From assembly GCA_037157565.1 (NCBI GenBank), contig JAZHRO010000002.1:37964501-38028500 (forward strand): DNA of 64,000 bases, written 5' to 3'. Numbering within the stretch: the first letter of the stretch is position 1; each line of letters starts with the position of its first letter. The translations under genes and the position numbers were made by a program. The DNA comes from Thalassia testudinum. Lineage: Eukaryota > Streptophyta > Magnoliopsida > Alismatales > Hydrocharitaceae. The notes under the pieces were generated by a model. The model was not told the origin of the DNA. It saw nothing but the letters and a program-made list of their open reading frames with translations, and searched no databases. Shown here one piece after another: positions 46,901 through 59,300 of the stretch.

Positions 46901-48778
46901 GGCCGAGAAGAACCTCTCCAAACCTCGAGCCCTGCATCACGCTATCTCAGTTGGTCGCTAAGTCTAACTAAAGAGTTATAGGAATGCCAGTAACTCCATA
47001 AACTAGCTCGTGAAATCAATCTGAAAGATCAAAGTTACAACCAAAATTCGACAAGTAGCGGGGCTAAGACCAATTACTTAATCCTTTTAATTCCCAACAT
47101 ATCTATTGTACTAATTATGTAACCATTTCCAGATAACTGCACCTTTCATTTTCATCCATTCAAACCATCCTTAATAATTTCACATTATTAATTCCGGAGT
47201 TAACAAATATTCACATTATCCTCTAACTTATCCATTTCTAGGAAATTTTTAATTTCTAGTCGTAGTTTCAATCAAATAATTATTTAAGCATCATGATGAT
47301 GTCAGTTTTACTAAAAATAAAATTCCTTTCGTACATGCGATGATGAGACCACATCTCATATTCTAAATGCTTCATAATTCACCTAATTCATGAAAATGGT
47401 CTAAAAATTATTGTTAACTCCTTTTAATCCAACAGTTAATTATATCAACTAGATTATTTACATTCCAAATCAACAACTTGATTTACAACATCCACATTCA
47501 ATATTCAAGTACCCAAGACACCAATCATAACCTCTACCAGGTTCCAGACTCAGCAAGGAGAGGAAACGCATATCAACAGGCACGAGACACGTGAAGAAGT
47601 ACGCAAAACGGGTTCGCAATACCCAGAAACGAATCAGAAATAAAGGAAGGGTAGACTACTCTACCTAATGTCATCGGGGGCTCACGATGACTCTGAACCA
47701 TGTGCACAGGGCCTAAGGGCAGTATCCATACCCACCTCAAAATCCACACACACATCGAGCAAGGCCTGATTCAACCGAACCAACAATAGGGTGGAAGACA
47801 TCTAATCACGTTTTTTATTTTTCACTAAGGATAACATACTCAAAAATGAAAATAAATCACACCAACGTGTAGTATGCTTCGATACAATTCCAACGACACC
47901 TTATTTGTCAAAATCTGAGGTCGAGAAGGCTTCGAACCAGACAAAATAGCGCAAGGTCCTAAATCGAACTGTTTCACTTAGACCGGTCGCCACCTCATGC
48001 AAGCTACGTGCGTGACAAGTGTCACAAGGTGATTCACTCACGCGCTGCCCACCAGATTGCGCCACACGCGGCCAATGACACTGGATCACGACACGCATCA
48101 GTAATCGCCACACCACACTCCATAACTTGCCACACCTTGCCAAGGTCGCTGCCGCTTGCCACACCACGCATCAGCAACCGCTTCATCAGCAATCCTTGCT
48201 AAGGTCACTGCCGAGTGCCACACCGCCACCACATGTCACACGCCCGTTGCACACTTCCACCACTATCGTGACTTTTGCGATGGGAAGCCCGGAGATTTTG
48301 GATTCACGATTAGGTTCCTACAATTTTGAATTAGGATTTCTAATGAATTCCTGATTCTTTTCTCTTTGGTTTTAGTGGATTTAAAGGCTAATGATGACCC
48401 AAAGACCTAAGGGGATCTTTTTATAGGCCCAAGTTTGATTGGAAATACATTTAGTGGGGTGAAATATGCAAAATACCCCTAGGGTTGGGCCCACCTTACA
48501 TTTAGGTTATTTTTGACTTGCTTTGACCATAACTTGATCTATACACCTCAGATTCGAACGAAACAAGCATTGTCGGAAAGCTTGTGATGAGAGGAATCCA
48601 ATGGTACCATACATGTTACCCTTTTGACAACGTTTGATTAGGGATTAGCTCGAAATATGCATTTCTTGGCAATTTAAAGAGGTGTTGACACCAGCAGCAA
48701 ACCACAACCAGGTTTCCAGGTTCAATTTGACCCGATCCACTTTGAAATGACTTGGAACCAGGATTTTGGGATGTTACA
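43969..48778 (-). mobile_element. Solo LTR H2, interrupted by H1
   Basis: Pieces 43969-44169 and 46446-48778 make a ~2.5-kb LTR from TGTGATGACCC to GGATGTTACA. Flanks are CCACC (43964-43968) and CTACC (48779-48783), one C/T mismatch. On the minus strand a TATAAAAA site at 48418-48425 lies about 358 bp from the LTR start, the same offset as in H1. There is no coding interior. The TGTGAYGACCC terminus suits a Del/Tekay-type chromovirus. Confidence 0.8.
44170..46440 (-). mobile_element. Solo LTR H1, nested in H2
   Basis: 2271 bp from TGTGACGACCCG to CGGGTCTTTACA with the perfect duplication ATATA (44165-44169, 46441-46445). It aligns with H2 (for example 44380-44600 with 46480-46690). The minus-strand TATAAATA at 46068-46075 is about 370 bp from the LTR start. 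The CT-rich open frame near 45860-46070 is low-complexity and not convincing. Confidence 0.85.
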
Positions 48779-48783
48779 CTACC

Positions 48784-49803
48784 TATATGGACCTGATCAC
48801 CATTTGCACTTAAATTCTTATCTCATAATAGACCCTCAACCCTTAAAGATCCATTGGATTCCTTGAAGTCTCACTTGAGACCCTTCTAATCCAAGAAATT
48901 CCCCGTTTCGACTCTCGATGGGGTCTACAAGTCCTTTGGCCCAAGTTTGGCCCTTCTTAGTTTTCTTACTCAAGTTGCCCTTCTTGTTTGGCTAGAGTTT
49001 TAGGGCTCTCAAGCCCTCCTTACAATTTACTTATGAAGCAAAATTACCATGCATGTAAAATCACATCACACACACACACACACACCCATTAGAATCATAA
49101 TCCTCCAATCTTACCTATTCACAGGGTGATTAATGAGGTAAAATTTCAACTAGACTTCTTATGCCATTATTCATCAGGAACCCAACACGATAAGATGGTC
49201 CTAAATCCTCAATTTATCACTACTTACCACATGCAACTCCTTATCGAGTTTAGAGTTACTTGAGTTGAAATTTAAAATTTCTTCTATTGGACCAAAATCA
49301 TTTCAACTCACCACATAAGGAACTAGATGTTCATATCCCTTCCCAACACATTCGTTGGGTTTTCCCCCACTCATCATTTCCATGAAACCAAGGAAAGATT
49401 TCATATATCTGAAATCTAAGGAAACACCACCAAACCATGAGATTGGACATTAAAAGGATGATTCACAATAAGGGAGGAAACATCCCTACCTCAAACCTTC
49501 ATTTAGTGGATGAAAATCATGTTGATGGCAATGGTGAGGGGCCGTAGTCCTTCCTCCGTTGATCCTCTCATCTGCCAGCTTTAACCTACAAGTTTCAATC
49601 TAAGGAACAACCTCACAATGTTGGGAAAGATCCTCCTTTACTTGGCTTATCCCCCCCTTCACTATAGCGGCAACCACAATAATGGCAACAACTGCAGCAC
49701 CGACGACGACGGCAGCTCCGATGACGTCGTTAGCAATTGAAGCATTAACACCTGCTGCAGTAACTACAGTGGCAGCTGCAACAGTAGGAGCTGCGTGAGG
49801 CAG
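48784..49803. other. Intergenic stretch, no recognised gene; Ala/Val-rich frame at its right end
   Basis: Contains a (CA)n tract (49066-49084). On the minus strand 49600-49803 reads as an Ala/Val-rich frame that appears to continue across LTR E at 52335-52400. I cannot name it. Confidence 0.45.
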
Positions 49804-52334
49804 TGATGGTAACACCATCATAGATCCTAACTAGCCACAATTAGTCAGATTCAAGTGATAAATGCTCCTAAATGATCATCTGAGGGTCACAATTCCGCAC
49901 TGATCTGATTTAAAAAGAAGATAAGAAAATAGGGTTAATTCTGTTATTTTAACAGCACATCACAAATGCAAATTAATCACGGGGTTACTAAGGGGTTAAT
50001 TGAAGGTCAAATGAACATAAAATACTAAAAAATGGGTTCACACTAATTGAATCAGGGTTTCACATATTTCGAGGATGAAAACAGTACTAACAACCCTAAT
50101 TATCAACCTCACTTAAATTGAAAAGTTTCTAGTCAGGATAAAATCAATATAAATATCCTAAAAATCATTTAAAGATATTCTAAGAGGTTTGGTACCTTCA
50201 CTTTGACTATCTGGATCCATTTTGAAATAGAACAAAGATTCAGACGGGATTTGCCTTGATTTGGGCTTCTATGCAATTTACCTAGTAAAACGTGGTCAAA
50301 AATCAAATCCAGGTTTACCACTAGATTTCTTGGGTCTAAATTAGGTTAACAACAAAATTTGGGTCCAGTCAGAGTCTATCTTGATCTAGTTTGCATTTTG
50401 GGTCCTAAAAACTCTATTTTTCACAGTTAGACTCCTAACTTTCAATTTTCGTTACGAATATGTCCCTAACTTATTGTCACTTTTGCAGAAGTGCCCCTAA
50501 TACCATTGTTGTCTAAACATAACCTCTAAACCTAGTTGACCGAACTTTGACCGAGGTTATCTCCACCAAATCAGCTCCAAATCCCTCCAAAATTGGAGGG
50601 ATTGGAGTTCAGACCTTGGAGAATTGATTGAACAGGATCTTGGACCCTAATTTGAAGCGAGAAGCTCCAACGAATTCAAGGGAAATGTGGGAGTTTCTTA
50701 TTTCGAAATCCTAATCTCATGACCTAATTCTTCCATTTTGAGCTCGCAATTGAGCTCTATAAAAGCTCTACGAGGTTCCACGGTCTAGATCAGCCAAGAA
50801 ACATCTAGAAACGCCCCTTCTCTCCCTCCTCCCACCACCATCCTCTTGAGCTCCGGCGACCATCTCCATCCTCTTCCTCAAGCCAGCCAATAGCCAAATT
50901 GGCCAATCCTCCTTCCTCACCTTCTTCCACCTCTCGCAGGTCAAAGCAAAGGCCCACAATGCCCTCGTTGTCGCCGCTCTCTCTCACCGAACTCCATCAT
51001 CTCCCTCGCGTCTTTCCAGTCAACGTCGGACACCTCCTTCTCTCTCTTTCCTCCTAAGCTAGCTTAAACTCTCCCTCTCTAAATCATTTCTACGCCCTTA
51101 GTCCCTAGCTTCAACCATGACATACCCTAGTTCGCCCCCATCTTCCCCACACCCAACACGAGCTCCGGCAAGCTCGCACTGGCGCCACATGCATGCAAAC
51201 CCACAACCATCACCACCACTACCTTCGCCACAACCTACAGAGCAAAAGCCCTAACCTAATTGGGTGTTTTGAGCTCTCCTTTACCTCACCGACCAAACCC
51301 ACCTCCGCTCACCTTCTCTGACCTTGACAAACCACCTTCATGTACCAAACTCTACGAAATCACCGCCACAACACTTGTCGTCCTCAGGAGAAGCTATTGA
51401 GCTATTTAATTGGGGCTCTTAGCCCGTTTTCGTGCTTTCAGGTACTTAGCCGGAGCTCCGTCGCCACCACCATCTTCCCCGACGTCATCTGCCACACTCC
51501 GACTGCCATCCATCCTGATACCCCTTCCAATAGCCGCAAGCTCAACTACTGAAGCTTCCCATGTCGTCAATCAAAGCAACGAGCAGCAACAACTGCTCCA
51601 ATTTGACAAGTGATCACCTGCAGCTACACGCGAAGAGAACAAGCTGATAGTCCCACATCATGGGATTTTGTTTTTAAAATCTCTTCATAACATTTCGCCT
51701 CCATTAGCTTCTTACCTCAGAAAGCATGAGGTGAGGTGCCCTTGCACGTGCCCCATGCACGCCCTCGCCTACGCTCACACCTCGCGGGTCCAGCCTTCTA
51801 ATCCAATTACTCGTGTACCCCTTACCCGATTCTGAAGAGAGAGAAAGAGAAAGGGAAATTCTGAGAGGATTGGGGGGGGGGGGTTTTGCACTGTAGAACC
51901 ACGGGTTCTGCACCCAACACTTAGGCAAATTTAGAGCTGAGGCTTGTTACTTAAGTCTAGTGCTTGGGTTCGACATCTGATGATTGACTCTGAATTGGTT
52001 TGAAAGTACTATTGAGATATGGAGATTTGACTTGGGATATTGTTGGAGATATTTGGTGGTTTCAATCACCATTTCTCTCTTTTATTTTTACTATGAGATA
52101 TACTTTGAGCATTAATTGTTTATTATCATATTTGTGATTGAGTAGCCATTGCATTATTGTTTATGATTGTTGAGATTAATGAATTGAATTGCTACACTTG
52201 CTTCCTGCAAACGATCATTTCAATTGCTACACTCACGGTTTCTCGAGCTTTATAAATTTAAATATCATTTCAATTTTCGTCGCTATACTACAACATGATG
52301 TTTTCTTAAACTACGACAATTTTCGACTACAACA
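49804..52334 (+). mobile_element. Solo LTR E, Athila-like
   Basis: Starts TGATGGTAACACCATCAT and ends near CGACTACAACA. It aligns with LTRs A and D (for example 49804-50350 with 4889-5400). There is no polypurine tract before it or PBS after it, so it is a solo LTR. A target duplication is not clear (GCAG on both sides only). A degenerate two-unit module is at 51951 and 51971, 20 bp apart. Confidence 0.78.
50758..50765 (+). promoter_or_regulatory. TATA box of LTR E
   Basis: TATAAAAG, 954 bp into the LTR, aligned with LTRs A and D. Confidence 0.65.
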
Positions 52335-52784
52335 GCAGCAGTTGCAACCACGGCGATGACGGTAGCAGCTAGTTGGCTGGCTAGCAGGTGCAGCAGCTAG
52401 TCAGTGAGGATGAAAAGAAAGGTCGGTGGTGTTCTCGCTAGTGATGGCCGTAAGAGGAAGGGGAGAGTGATGGAGGGGAAGGAAGTGGTGTTGGCTTGGA
52501 GGGGAAGTAAAGATCTGATGACTTGAAATCAAAGGAGTTCTTTTTGGGCCTCTCCCTCTCCCTCTCCCTCTCCATCCCTCTTAAACAAATGGGAAACAAA
52601 AAAAAATTAATTTGGTTCTCCCATCACAAAATACCCATGACAAAGGGTTCAAGGAATTCCATTCTCTTATTTAGAGCTCCTTAGCCCCGTCCTTTCTTTT
52701 TTTTTTTTTTGTCAAGACCCTCATCATAAAAGAATATATTCCACTGTTATTGGATTATCATGGGGTTCATTTTGGTCCCAAATG
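52335..52784. other. Host flank between LTR E and LINE; simple repeats
   Basis: GC-rich continuation of the Ala/Val-rich stretch, then a (CCTCTC)n tract (52549-52572) and a T14 run (52697-52710). No gene is seen. Confidence 0.5.
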
Positions 52785-53232
52785 GCTTTTATAAATTTGA
52801 ACCCTAACACTTTCACTTGGTCAACCAAAAGGAAACCACTATATTTGATTAAGGAAAGACTTGATAGGGCATTGCTTCGAGAGCTTGGTGTCTAACCTAT
52901 CCGAAAGCAGGGGTTCTTCATTTACCGGCTATTGGAAGTGATCACAGTCCCATTCTTCTTCAGACTGAGAGAAAGATTAAGCATTCCCCTAAAATATGAC
53001 ATATGGAAGCTAATTGGTGTCTGGAAGGAAATTTTAAGGAAGCTATCAGGAGCAGCTGGATCGATACTTTGATTGATGGAAATCAAATTTCCAACAGGCT
53101 TGCATCTCTCTTAGCAGAATTGAATTGTTGGTCAAAAAATTCTTGTATGAACTGGAAGGAGGGCAAGAAGTAACAAGAAAATGAAATAAATGAATTACAA
53201 AAATCAGCTGTATTCCTGATCGAGAAAAGGAG
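52785..53232 (+). pseudogene. LINE endonuclease C-terminus and linker
   Basis: Text FTWSTKR, then LIKERLDRAL, then GSDHSPILL (about 52934-52957): the end of an AP-type endonuclease with its conserved SDH catalytic region. The first motifs and the SDH are in different frames, so there is at least one indel, and stops interrupt the linker toward RT. This domain nicks target DNA in intact LINEs. Confidence 0.82.
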
Positions 53233-54726
53233 ATGGACATTATTAAGAAACATGAAGATATTCTATTGATAGAAGAACTCTACTTGCACCAGAGATCACG
53301 TCATGACTGGGTCAACAGCGGGGACAGAAATACTAAATTTTACCACCTTCATGCCTCTAACAGAAGAAGGAAAAACAGTATAGAATGGCTGAGATTACCG
53401 AATGGGGTAGAAACAGGAGACCAGAAACTCATTCGCAACTGTTTTTGGGAGCATTTCTCTCTTCTATACAAGGCTGAAAATGGGGACTACCCCTTGCAGA
53501 ATTTCTTTGAAGGATCGGACTGGGTTAAGTCTGAGGAATGGGACTGGTGTGCTTCAATTCCTGATTCTGAGGAAATCAAAAATATTTTATTCCATATGCC
53601 ACCTTCAAAGAGCCCGGGTCCAGACGACTTTCCTACTTTATTCTTCCGTAACAGCTGGGATCTGATTGGACAAGATGTCATCAAATTCGTTAGAACTTGC
53701 TTCTTGGAAGCCTCCATGCCGGCTGAAATGGGAAGAACTTACTTGGCCTTTGCTCCGAAGGTAATAAATCCTATTGAACCAAAGGATTATAGACCTATTA
53801 GCTTGACTAATTTCTTATACAAATTGGTGGCCAAACTTGCAGCAAGAGGGTTAAGTCCGGTGCTTCACAGTCTCATAGCATCTAATCAATCTGCTTTCTT
53901 GTCGGGTAGACAGATATCTGATAATGTCGTATTGATTAAGGAGATATTCCATGCTCTAAAGACAAGGAAGAGAAAGCGTGGCTCCATGGCGATAAAGCTA
54001 AATATGGAAAAAGCTTTTGATCATCTCGAATGGCGCTTCATTCATTTTTGTTTGAGTCAATTGCATTTTCCTACTTTATTGGTCAATCTTGTTTTGTCTT
54101 GTGTCTCCTCTGCATCTTTTGAAGCTATTGTAAATGGCAACACTGCTAAAAGTATTATTCCTACTAGGGGTGTAAGACAAGGATGCCCGCTCTCCCCTTA
54201 TCTCTTTATCTTGTGCACTGAATTTTTTTCTCGTTCCCTATCTGCTTCACTTCTTCGTAGGAAAATATCGGGTTACCAAATAGCCAAAGATGCCAAGCCT
54301 ATCTCTCATCTCATATATGCTGACGAAACAATTCTCTTTGCTAAGGCAACATTGGAAGAGGTGCATGAACTAAAGACTATCTTGCAAGAATATCAATTAT
54401 GTTCCAGTCAGAAGGTTAACTTCACAAAATCTAGAATTTATTTTGGAAGAGGAATTACTGAAGATGTCAGGAAGGTCATTATTTCAGAAATCAAGATCAA
54501 TTTGATGTCTAAATCAGAGATATATCTGGGAAACCCAATTCTGGAGTCAAAAGGCCAGCAAACATTACATGATTTGGTCTTAGGGAAATGTCAGAAAAAA
54601 AATAGCAGGCTGGAAAGGAAGGTGCCTGTCCCAGGCTGGAAGAAGTGTGTTGCTGCAACCCTCATTGTTAACGGTTTGCAATCACTTCATGTATACTCAT
54701 CTCTTCTCAAAAAAATTAGCCAATGA
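53233..54726 (+). pseudogene. LINE reverse transcriptase
   Basis: A 497-residue open frame with the L1-type RT blocks in order: RSRHDWVNSGDRNTKFYH near residues 18-35, the KSPGPDDFPTLFF block, YRPISLTNFLYK, the SAFLSGRQI region, MEKAFDHLEW and GVRQGCPLSPYLF. The catalytic box reads YADE (Tyr at 54316-54318) where YADD is expected, so the second aspartate is replaced by glutamate. A frameshift near 54650-54720 moves the rest of ORF2 into the next frame. The ATG at 53233 is internal to ORF2, not a true start. Confidence 0.9.
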
Positions 54727-55744
54727 TATTGACAGGTTGTCTAGGGACTTCTGGTGGGGTTTCGAAGATGGAAAAAGACACTTTTATCCTAAATCTTGGC
54801 AGTCTATATGCCTTCCTAAGCATATGAGAGGATTGGGATTTGGGAATACTCATCTTAATAATTTTGCATTTCTCGTGAAGGAGGGGGGTTTTTTGCAATC
54901 GCAATTGAGGGCGAAGTATTTCCGTAGGGGTTCTTTTTGGGATTATACTCCTAAGGCAGTAGATTCACATTTTATGAAGGCTATCCATCATATACAGAGC
55001 TGCTTGTTCCAAGAAACATGTTGGTTAATAGGTGCTGCTGATAAACCGTCTATCTGGAGGGATAAATGGATTCGAGATTATGATGATCCTCTCATACCTG
55101 TATGTACTCCTTCTGATATCAACTCTGTTGGAGACTTAATGGATGTGGAAAATTATACATGGAATGCTCCCCTCATTGCTCAGCTATTCCCTGCTGGAGT
55201 GGCTGCAAAAATCCTATCCACGCCGTTCCATAGAAACCAGGAGGATAGATTGATCTGGTCCCCTCATCCAAGAGGCGTCTTTTCCGTTGTTAAGTCTGCT
55301 TATCATTCTCTAATTCTTCATTTCCAGAGGTCTGCTACTCAAGATGCTGCTGCTATAACTTTCTGTAAGAAAATATGTTCCACAAAGCTTCCACCTCGTG
55401 CCAAATTGCTTTGCTGGAAAGCATCGGTAGGAGCGCTTGCAACATCCTCTAGATTGGCTGACAAAATCAATACCATTCAAGCATCTTGCATCTTATGCAG
55501 GGAAGGAAATGAGGATGAGCAGCATTTATTTCTCAAATGTCCCTTCACTAGAGCTATATGGTTTAAATTCGGATTCAGATTAGATAGATTTTTGGTGTCT
55601 TGGTTTATGGTCTACCAACAAATCAGCGAACTGCTACTTAATTCTGAACAGAATCCCTCGCTTCCCTTCTTATTACTTATTTCTTATGGACTAACAGATG
55701 TTCAGTGGCCCATGGAGATGAAGGTCAGAGAATTTAGGATTTAA
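54647..55744 (+). pseudogene. LINE ORF2 middle: post-RT region and zinc-finger domain
   Basis: Continues ORF2 in the next frame. It includes DFWWGFEDGKRHFY and KSWQSICLPKHMRGLGF, typical of the region after RT in plant LINEs. A zinc-finger RT-associated domain follows (about 55375-55590), with CSTKLPPRAKLLCW, CILC and HLFLKCPF providing the Cys/His ligands. It ends at 55744 by a further frameshift before RNase H. It belongs to the same broken gene as the RT above. Confidence 0.87.
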
Positions 55745-55839
55745 CTTCCCATATTACTTCTTCTACCAATATGTTCTCAACGCAACAGGAAGTACATCCT
55801 GCTTAAATATCTCAACGAGACACTCCTTTAGCTTCCCAT

Positions 55840-56310
55840 TTGGGTTCAGTTGAGTCAATTGAACTCAGTGGTTGTAAAATTATAGTTGATGCTGCTGTCA
55901 GAGTTGATGGCTCATTGGTAGCTGCGGTTATCATGGACTCGGATGATACTGTCATTGCAGCTCAAACGGCTAGACATTCCACGACAAACCCTGAGGAAGC
56001 CAAAGCTTTCGCGATTCTTCAAGGCTTACGTTTCGCCTTGTCTTTGACTTACTCAAGGGCATGTGTTCTTAGTGATGCCTTATCGCCTGTTAGTCAAATC
56101 AATGGATCTATGCAACCTTCGTGGAGATCTCTTCGTATTGTAAATTTTTGTCGGTCCCTTCTTCGTAAGTTTCCTTCCTTTAAGGTCTTACATGTTTCTA
56201 GATCTGAAGTTGGGGTGGCACACTTTGTGGCAAAATTCTGTATTAGGTCTGATACGGTTGGTTCTTGGTATGATTACTCCATTCCGTGTCCTGTATCTGG
56301 TTGCACATAA
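55840..56310 (+). pseudogene. LINE RNase H domain
   Basis: A 156-residue frame with VDAAVRVDGS (first Asp), NPEEAKAFAILQGL (catalytic Glu) and VLSDA (second Asp). This is the RNase H-like domain found at the end of ORF2 in many plant L1 elements. It is in a different frame from the preceding piece. The stop at 56308-56310 fits the natural end of ORF2 and is followed closely by the T/A-rich tail. Confidence 0.87.
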
Positions 56311-56342
56311 GTGAAAGCATATTTTCCTTTTTTTTTAAAAAA

Positions 56343-59300
56343 AAGGAAGAAGGTGGTACCCCCTTCGCCCTAAAACTCGTGCAAGTAAACCACAAGTCCA
56401 TTTTTATACACGTTCCTTGCTTGGAATTTGTCTCAATTGCACCGACACACACACGCACGCGCGTCCACACACACCAACCCAATTTAGATCCCACTATTTA
56501 CGGATGACTTGATATACCAGTAGGTAAACCAGCAAGATCTATCCATGCCCAATTGAAAACCATACCACCTATAAGCCAAATGTAACAAATTCCTCTTCAC
56601 TAAAGTGAAGCATTAGATCTGACCTAGCCCACGCCCAACCAAATGTAAACTTGCAAGGCTCATTTTCATCCGTAGGTCGTGAGCCGAGACGGAGGCCCGA
56701 AAATTTTCGAATGTGAGTAAATTAAGGACAATGTGGCCCAGTTTTAGTTTACAGTACAACTCCTTAAAAATGAGGCCCAACTAAATCTTTTCAGACGATT
56801 TATAGATTCCGATGGATTAATACTTGGAAATCATGCTAGTACATCAATGACAAAAGGTGCATGCGGGACCAAATTAGTCCCTTTCGGGGTCATGGCCTAT
56901 TTCAACGAAAATTAAAGGGGATAGACTGAAGGTCCGAGTCCAGGTCACATAAATTTCAGATATGGGTCGAATCGAATATTTCGGGCCTCACTCTGGGTCA
57001 GACTATTGCTGGCCCAGCCAACAGTCCAGTCTTATTCTTAACCATGTCAGTGGGCACGTCCACCTTCAAACAACTTCCCAGGAGAGGAGACGTACCCCTT
57101 AGCATGAAAACCTCGACATCATTTACCAAAAAAGATCCTAGACATCGCCTCGAATTGCTTGATCCGCCCAATCCCACCCACCCCAAATCCAAGCAATCGA
57201 TGCACGACGCACTTAACATATCGCCGCCCACGAGCATCAATTCACCCAAGTGGGTCCCCATCAATGTGGCCCGCACGACTTTCCACCCTGTTAGGTCGCT
57301 CCTACAGCCCAACTGAATCCACGGCTCCGCTTTATTCCCTTGCCCACCCCCGCGGCAAGGACTCCCCAACCAACGGCACCACCAATAAATGACTAAAAGA
57401 CCCTCGGCATAAGTTTAGTTCTCAGATTACAAAATTTATATTAAAAGAAATAAAATTTGTGTTACCTCTTAATTCTACTTACGTTTAGGTTGATATTAAT
57501 ATCAATTTTTTTTTTATCTTAAATTGATATTAACATGGATTTTTTAATACCTAGTGTTAATTTTTATGATATTTATTTGAATTGATGTAAATATCAATTA
57601 TTGAAAATTGAAATTTGAGTATATAAAAATTAAAGATATTGACAAAATAGATGTTAATATCTTAAAATAGATATTAAGATTATGGATATTAACTTTTCAA
57701 GTAGAGATTAACCTTTAAAAAATATATTAATCTTTCAAATAAATTAACCTTTGTATTTAGCCATAAGTTCCTCCTTATCCATATCTCACGTGTGTCATTG
57801 ACAAATCGATCCTTGGGAACTTAAGAACTTAAACTCTTTCAGTTGATTTCTTATAGATCCCTTGAAAAATGTTATTTTCATGTATACAACCAAAGTTCTT
57901 TATCATGTAGCCCTCTATGTTGCTGTACACATGGACTCCTGCCATTCTCATAACTCCAACTTTACATCTTGTGTGGTCGGCAAAGGCCATATATGGATTT
58001 AATCACGTGTATTTCATTCATACGCTCCATGGTATTGCAAAATTTACTTTGTTACCTATTTTCATGCTCATGTAGTTAAATGGGTAAAGTTGGCGTGGTA
58101 ATGAATAAGTAGGATTCCAGATAAATCTTTCAATATAATATACCTATTTACCTAAACGATAAAATTTAACCACTAAAAAAAATGTGAAGCACATAAGTAG
58201 GAACTAAATATAGTGGAATCACTTATCTTATTCCTTAACATGGGTGATCGGGTCCACCTAAAATGGATCAAAGTGAAGGCAAGTTCGGTCCTAGAAAGAG
58301 AACTTGATCAAGTCACATGGTTACGTTGTTTGACAGAACATTGAGAACAAAGTGATTTTTACCGTATTGTACCATTAGAAGTGTACATCCTGTGAAGGAT
58401 TAAATCCTTAGTATGCTACGTGTCAATGTTTTGAAATAAAACTTGCTATTGAAGTGACGATTTTAATTTTTAATGATTGAAGGGTTCAGATCAATCAAAT
58501 CGATGATGACGTCAACTTGTAAAAATAAAATTGTGTGATCTTTGATTTGCATTGACCTAACGAAATTAAATCGATGTTTGATAAAAATATATAAATATAT
58601 CCGATTGGAATCGTTACTTTACGATTTTAACTATGCTTATACAATCAGGAGTAAGTGTTTAGTAAGTGTTAAATAAAAAATAAAATATATAATTAAAATT
58701 AGGAGTCAAATCTAAAAGTTACATATTATTCAAAAATGACTACACTTATGAGTCAAGAGATTAACTACCTTATAAAAATAAAAGATTTACTATTTTAAGG
58801 AAAAAAATAGACATGTTTATTGATGAGACTAAGAGGTAAGTCATTAAAAAATTTATATAATATGAGAAATATTAGCCCAAAAATAAAAATATAAAAGCAA
58901 TCACATAAATAAGTAATTATTGATCCAGTTTCACCTTAGACAGGTGTATGTCTAAAGAAGAAATCTAACACTCAATATTCACTATATGTAAAGTAGTACA
59001 TAAGCTATGACTTTGGTTGGCCCCATTTGCATGTCCCCCTTTCCATGTAAATTGGAATTAATTTATAGAATACAAACGTGCGAGGTTATATACTTGGATG
59101 AGTAACTGTCGAAGTAATGAGGAGTTATTGTGTTGACTCATAAATGCTTGGTGAGCCTACTTCTCTTCGCATTCTTATGTGGAACAGGTCCAAGCAAGTT
59201 CTGTTGGTCTGATGATGAGCCGATTAGACTTATTTTGAAAGGACAATTTCTTTCCTCATCAATTGTCCCTACTCTCGTTGTTCGGCTTTGTTGACTGCGA

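Larger units (their letters stand above)
52785..56335 (+). mobile_element. 5'-truncated LINE, plant L1 type
   Basis: On the + strand: endonuclease C-terminus, RT, zinc-finger domain and RNase H in ORF2 order, then a short 3' end and a T/A-rich tail (about 56320-56342). The 5' part (ORF1 and most of the endonuclease) is missing, as is usual for incomplete target-primed reverse transcription. I could not define target duplications. Confidence 0.87.

Noticed and set aside
52697..52710. T14 run as the poly-A tail of a minus-strand retroposon
   Set aside because: No body sequence or target duplication could be defined next to it.
56998..57369. 123-residue minus-strand frame and 90-residue plus-strand frame
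   Set aside because: They overlap each other in C-rich DNA and I recognise no family. They are kept only as part of the unassigned region.
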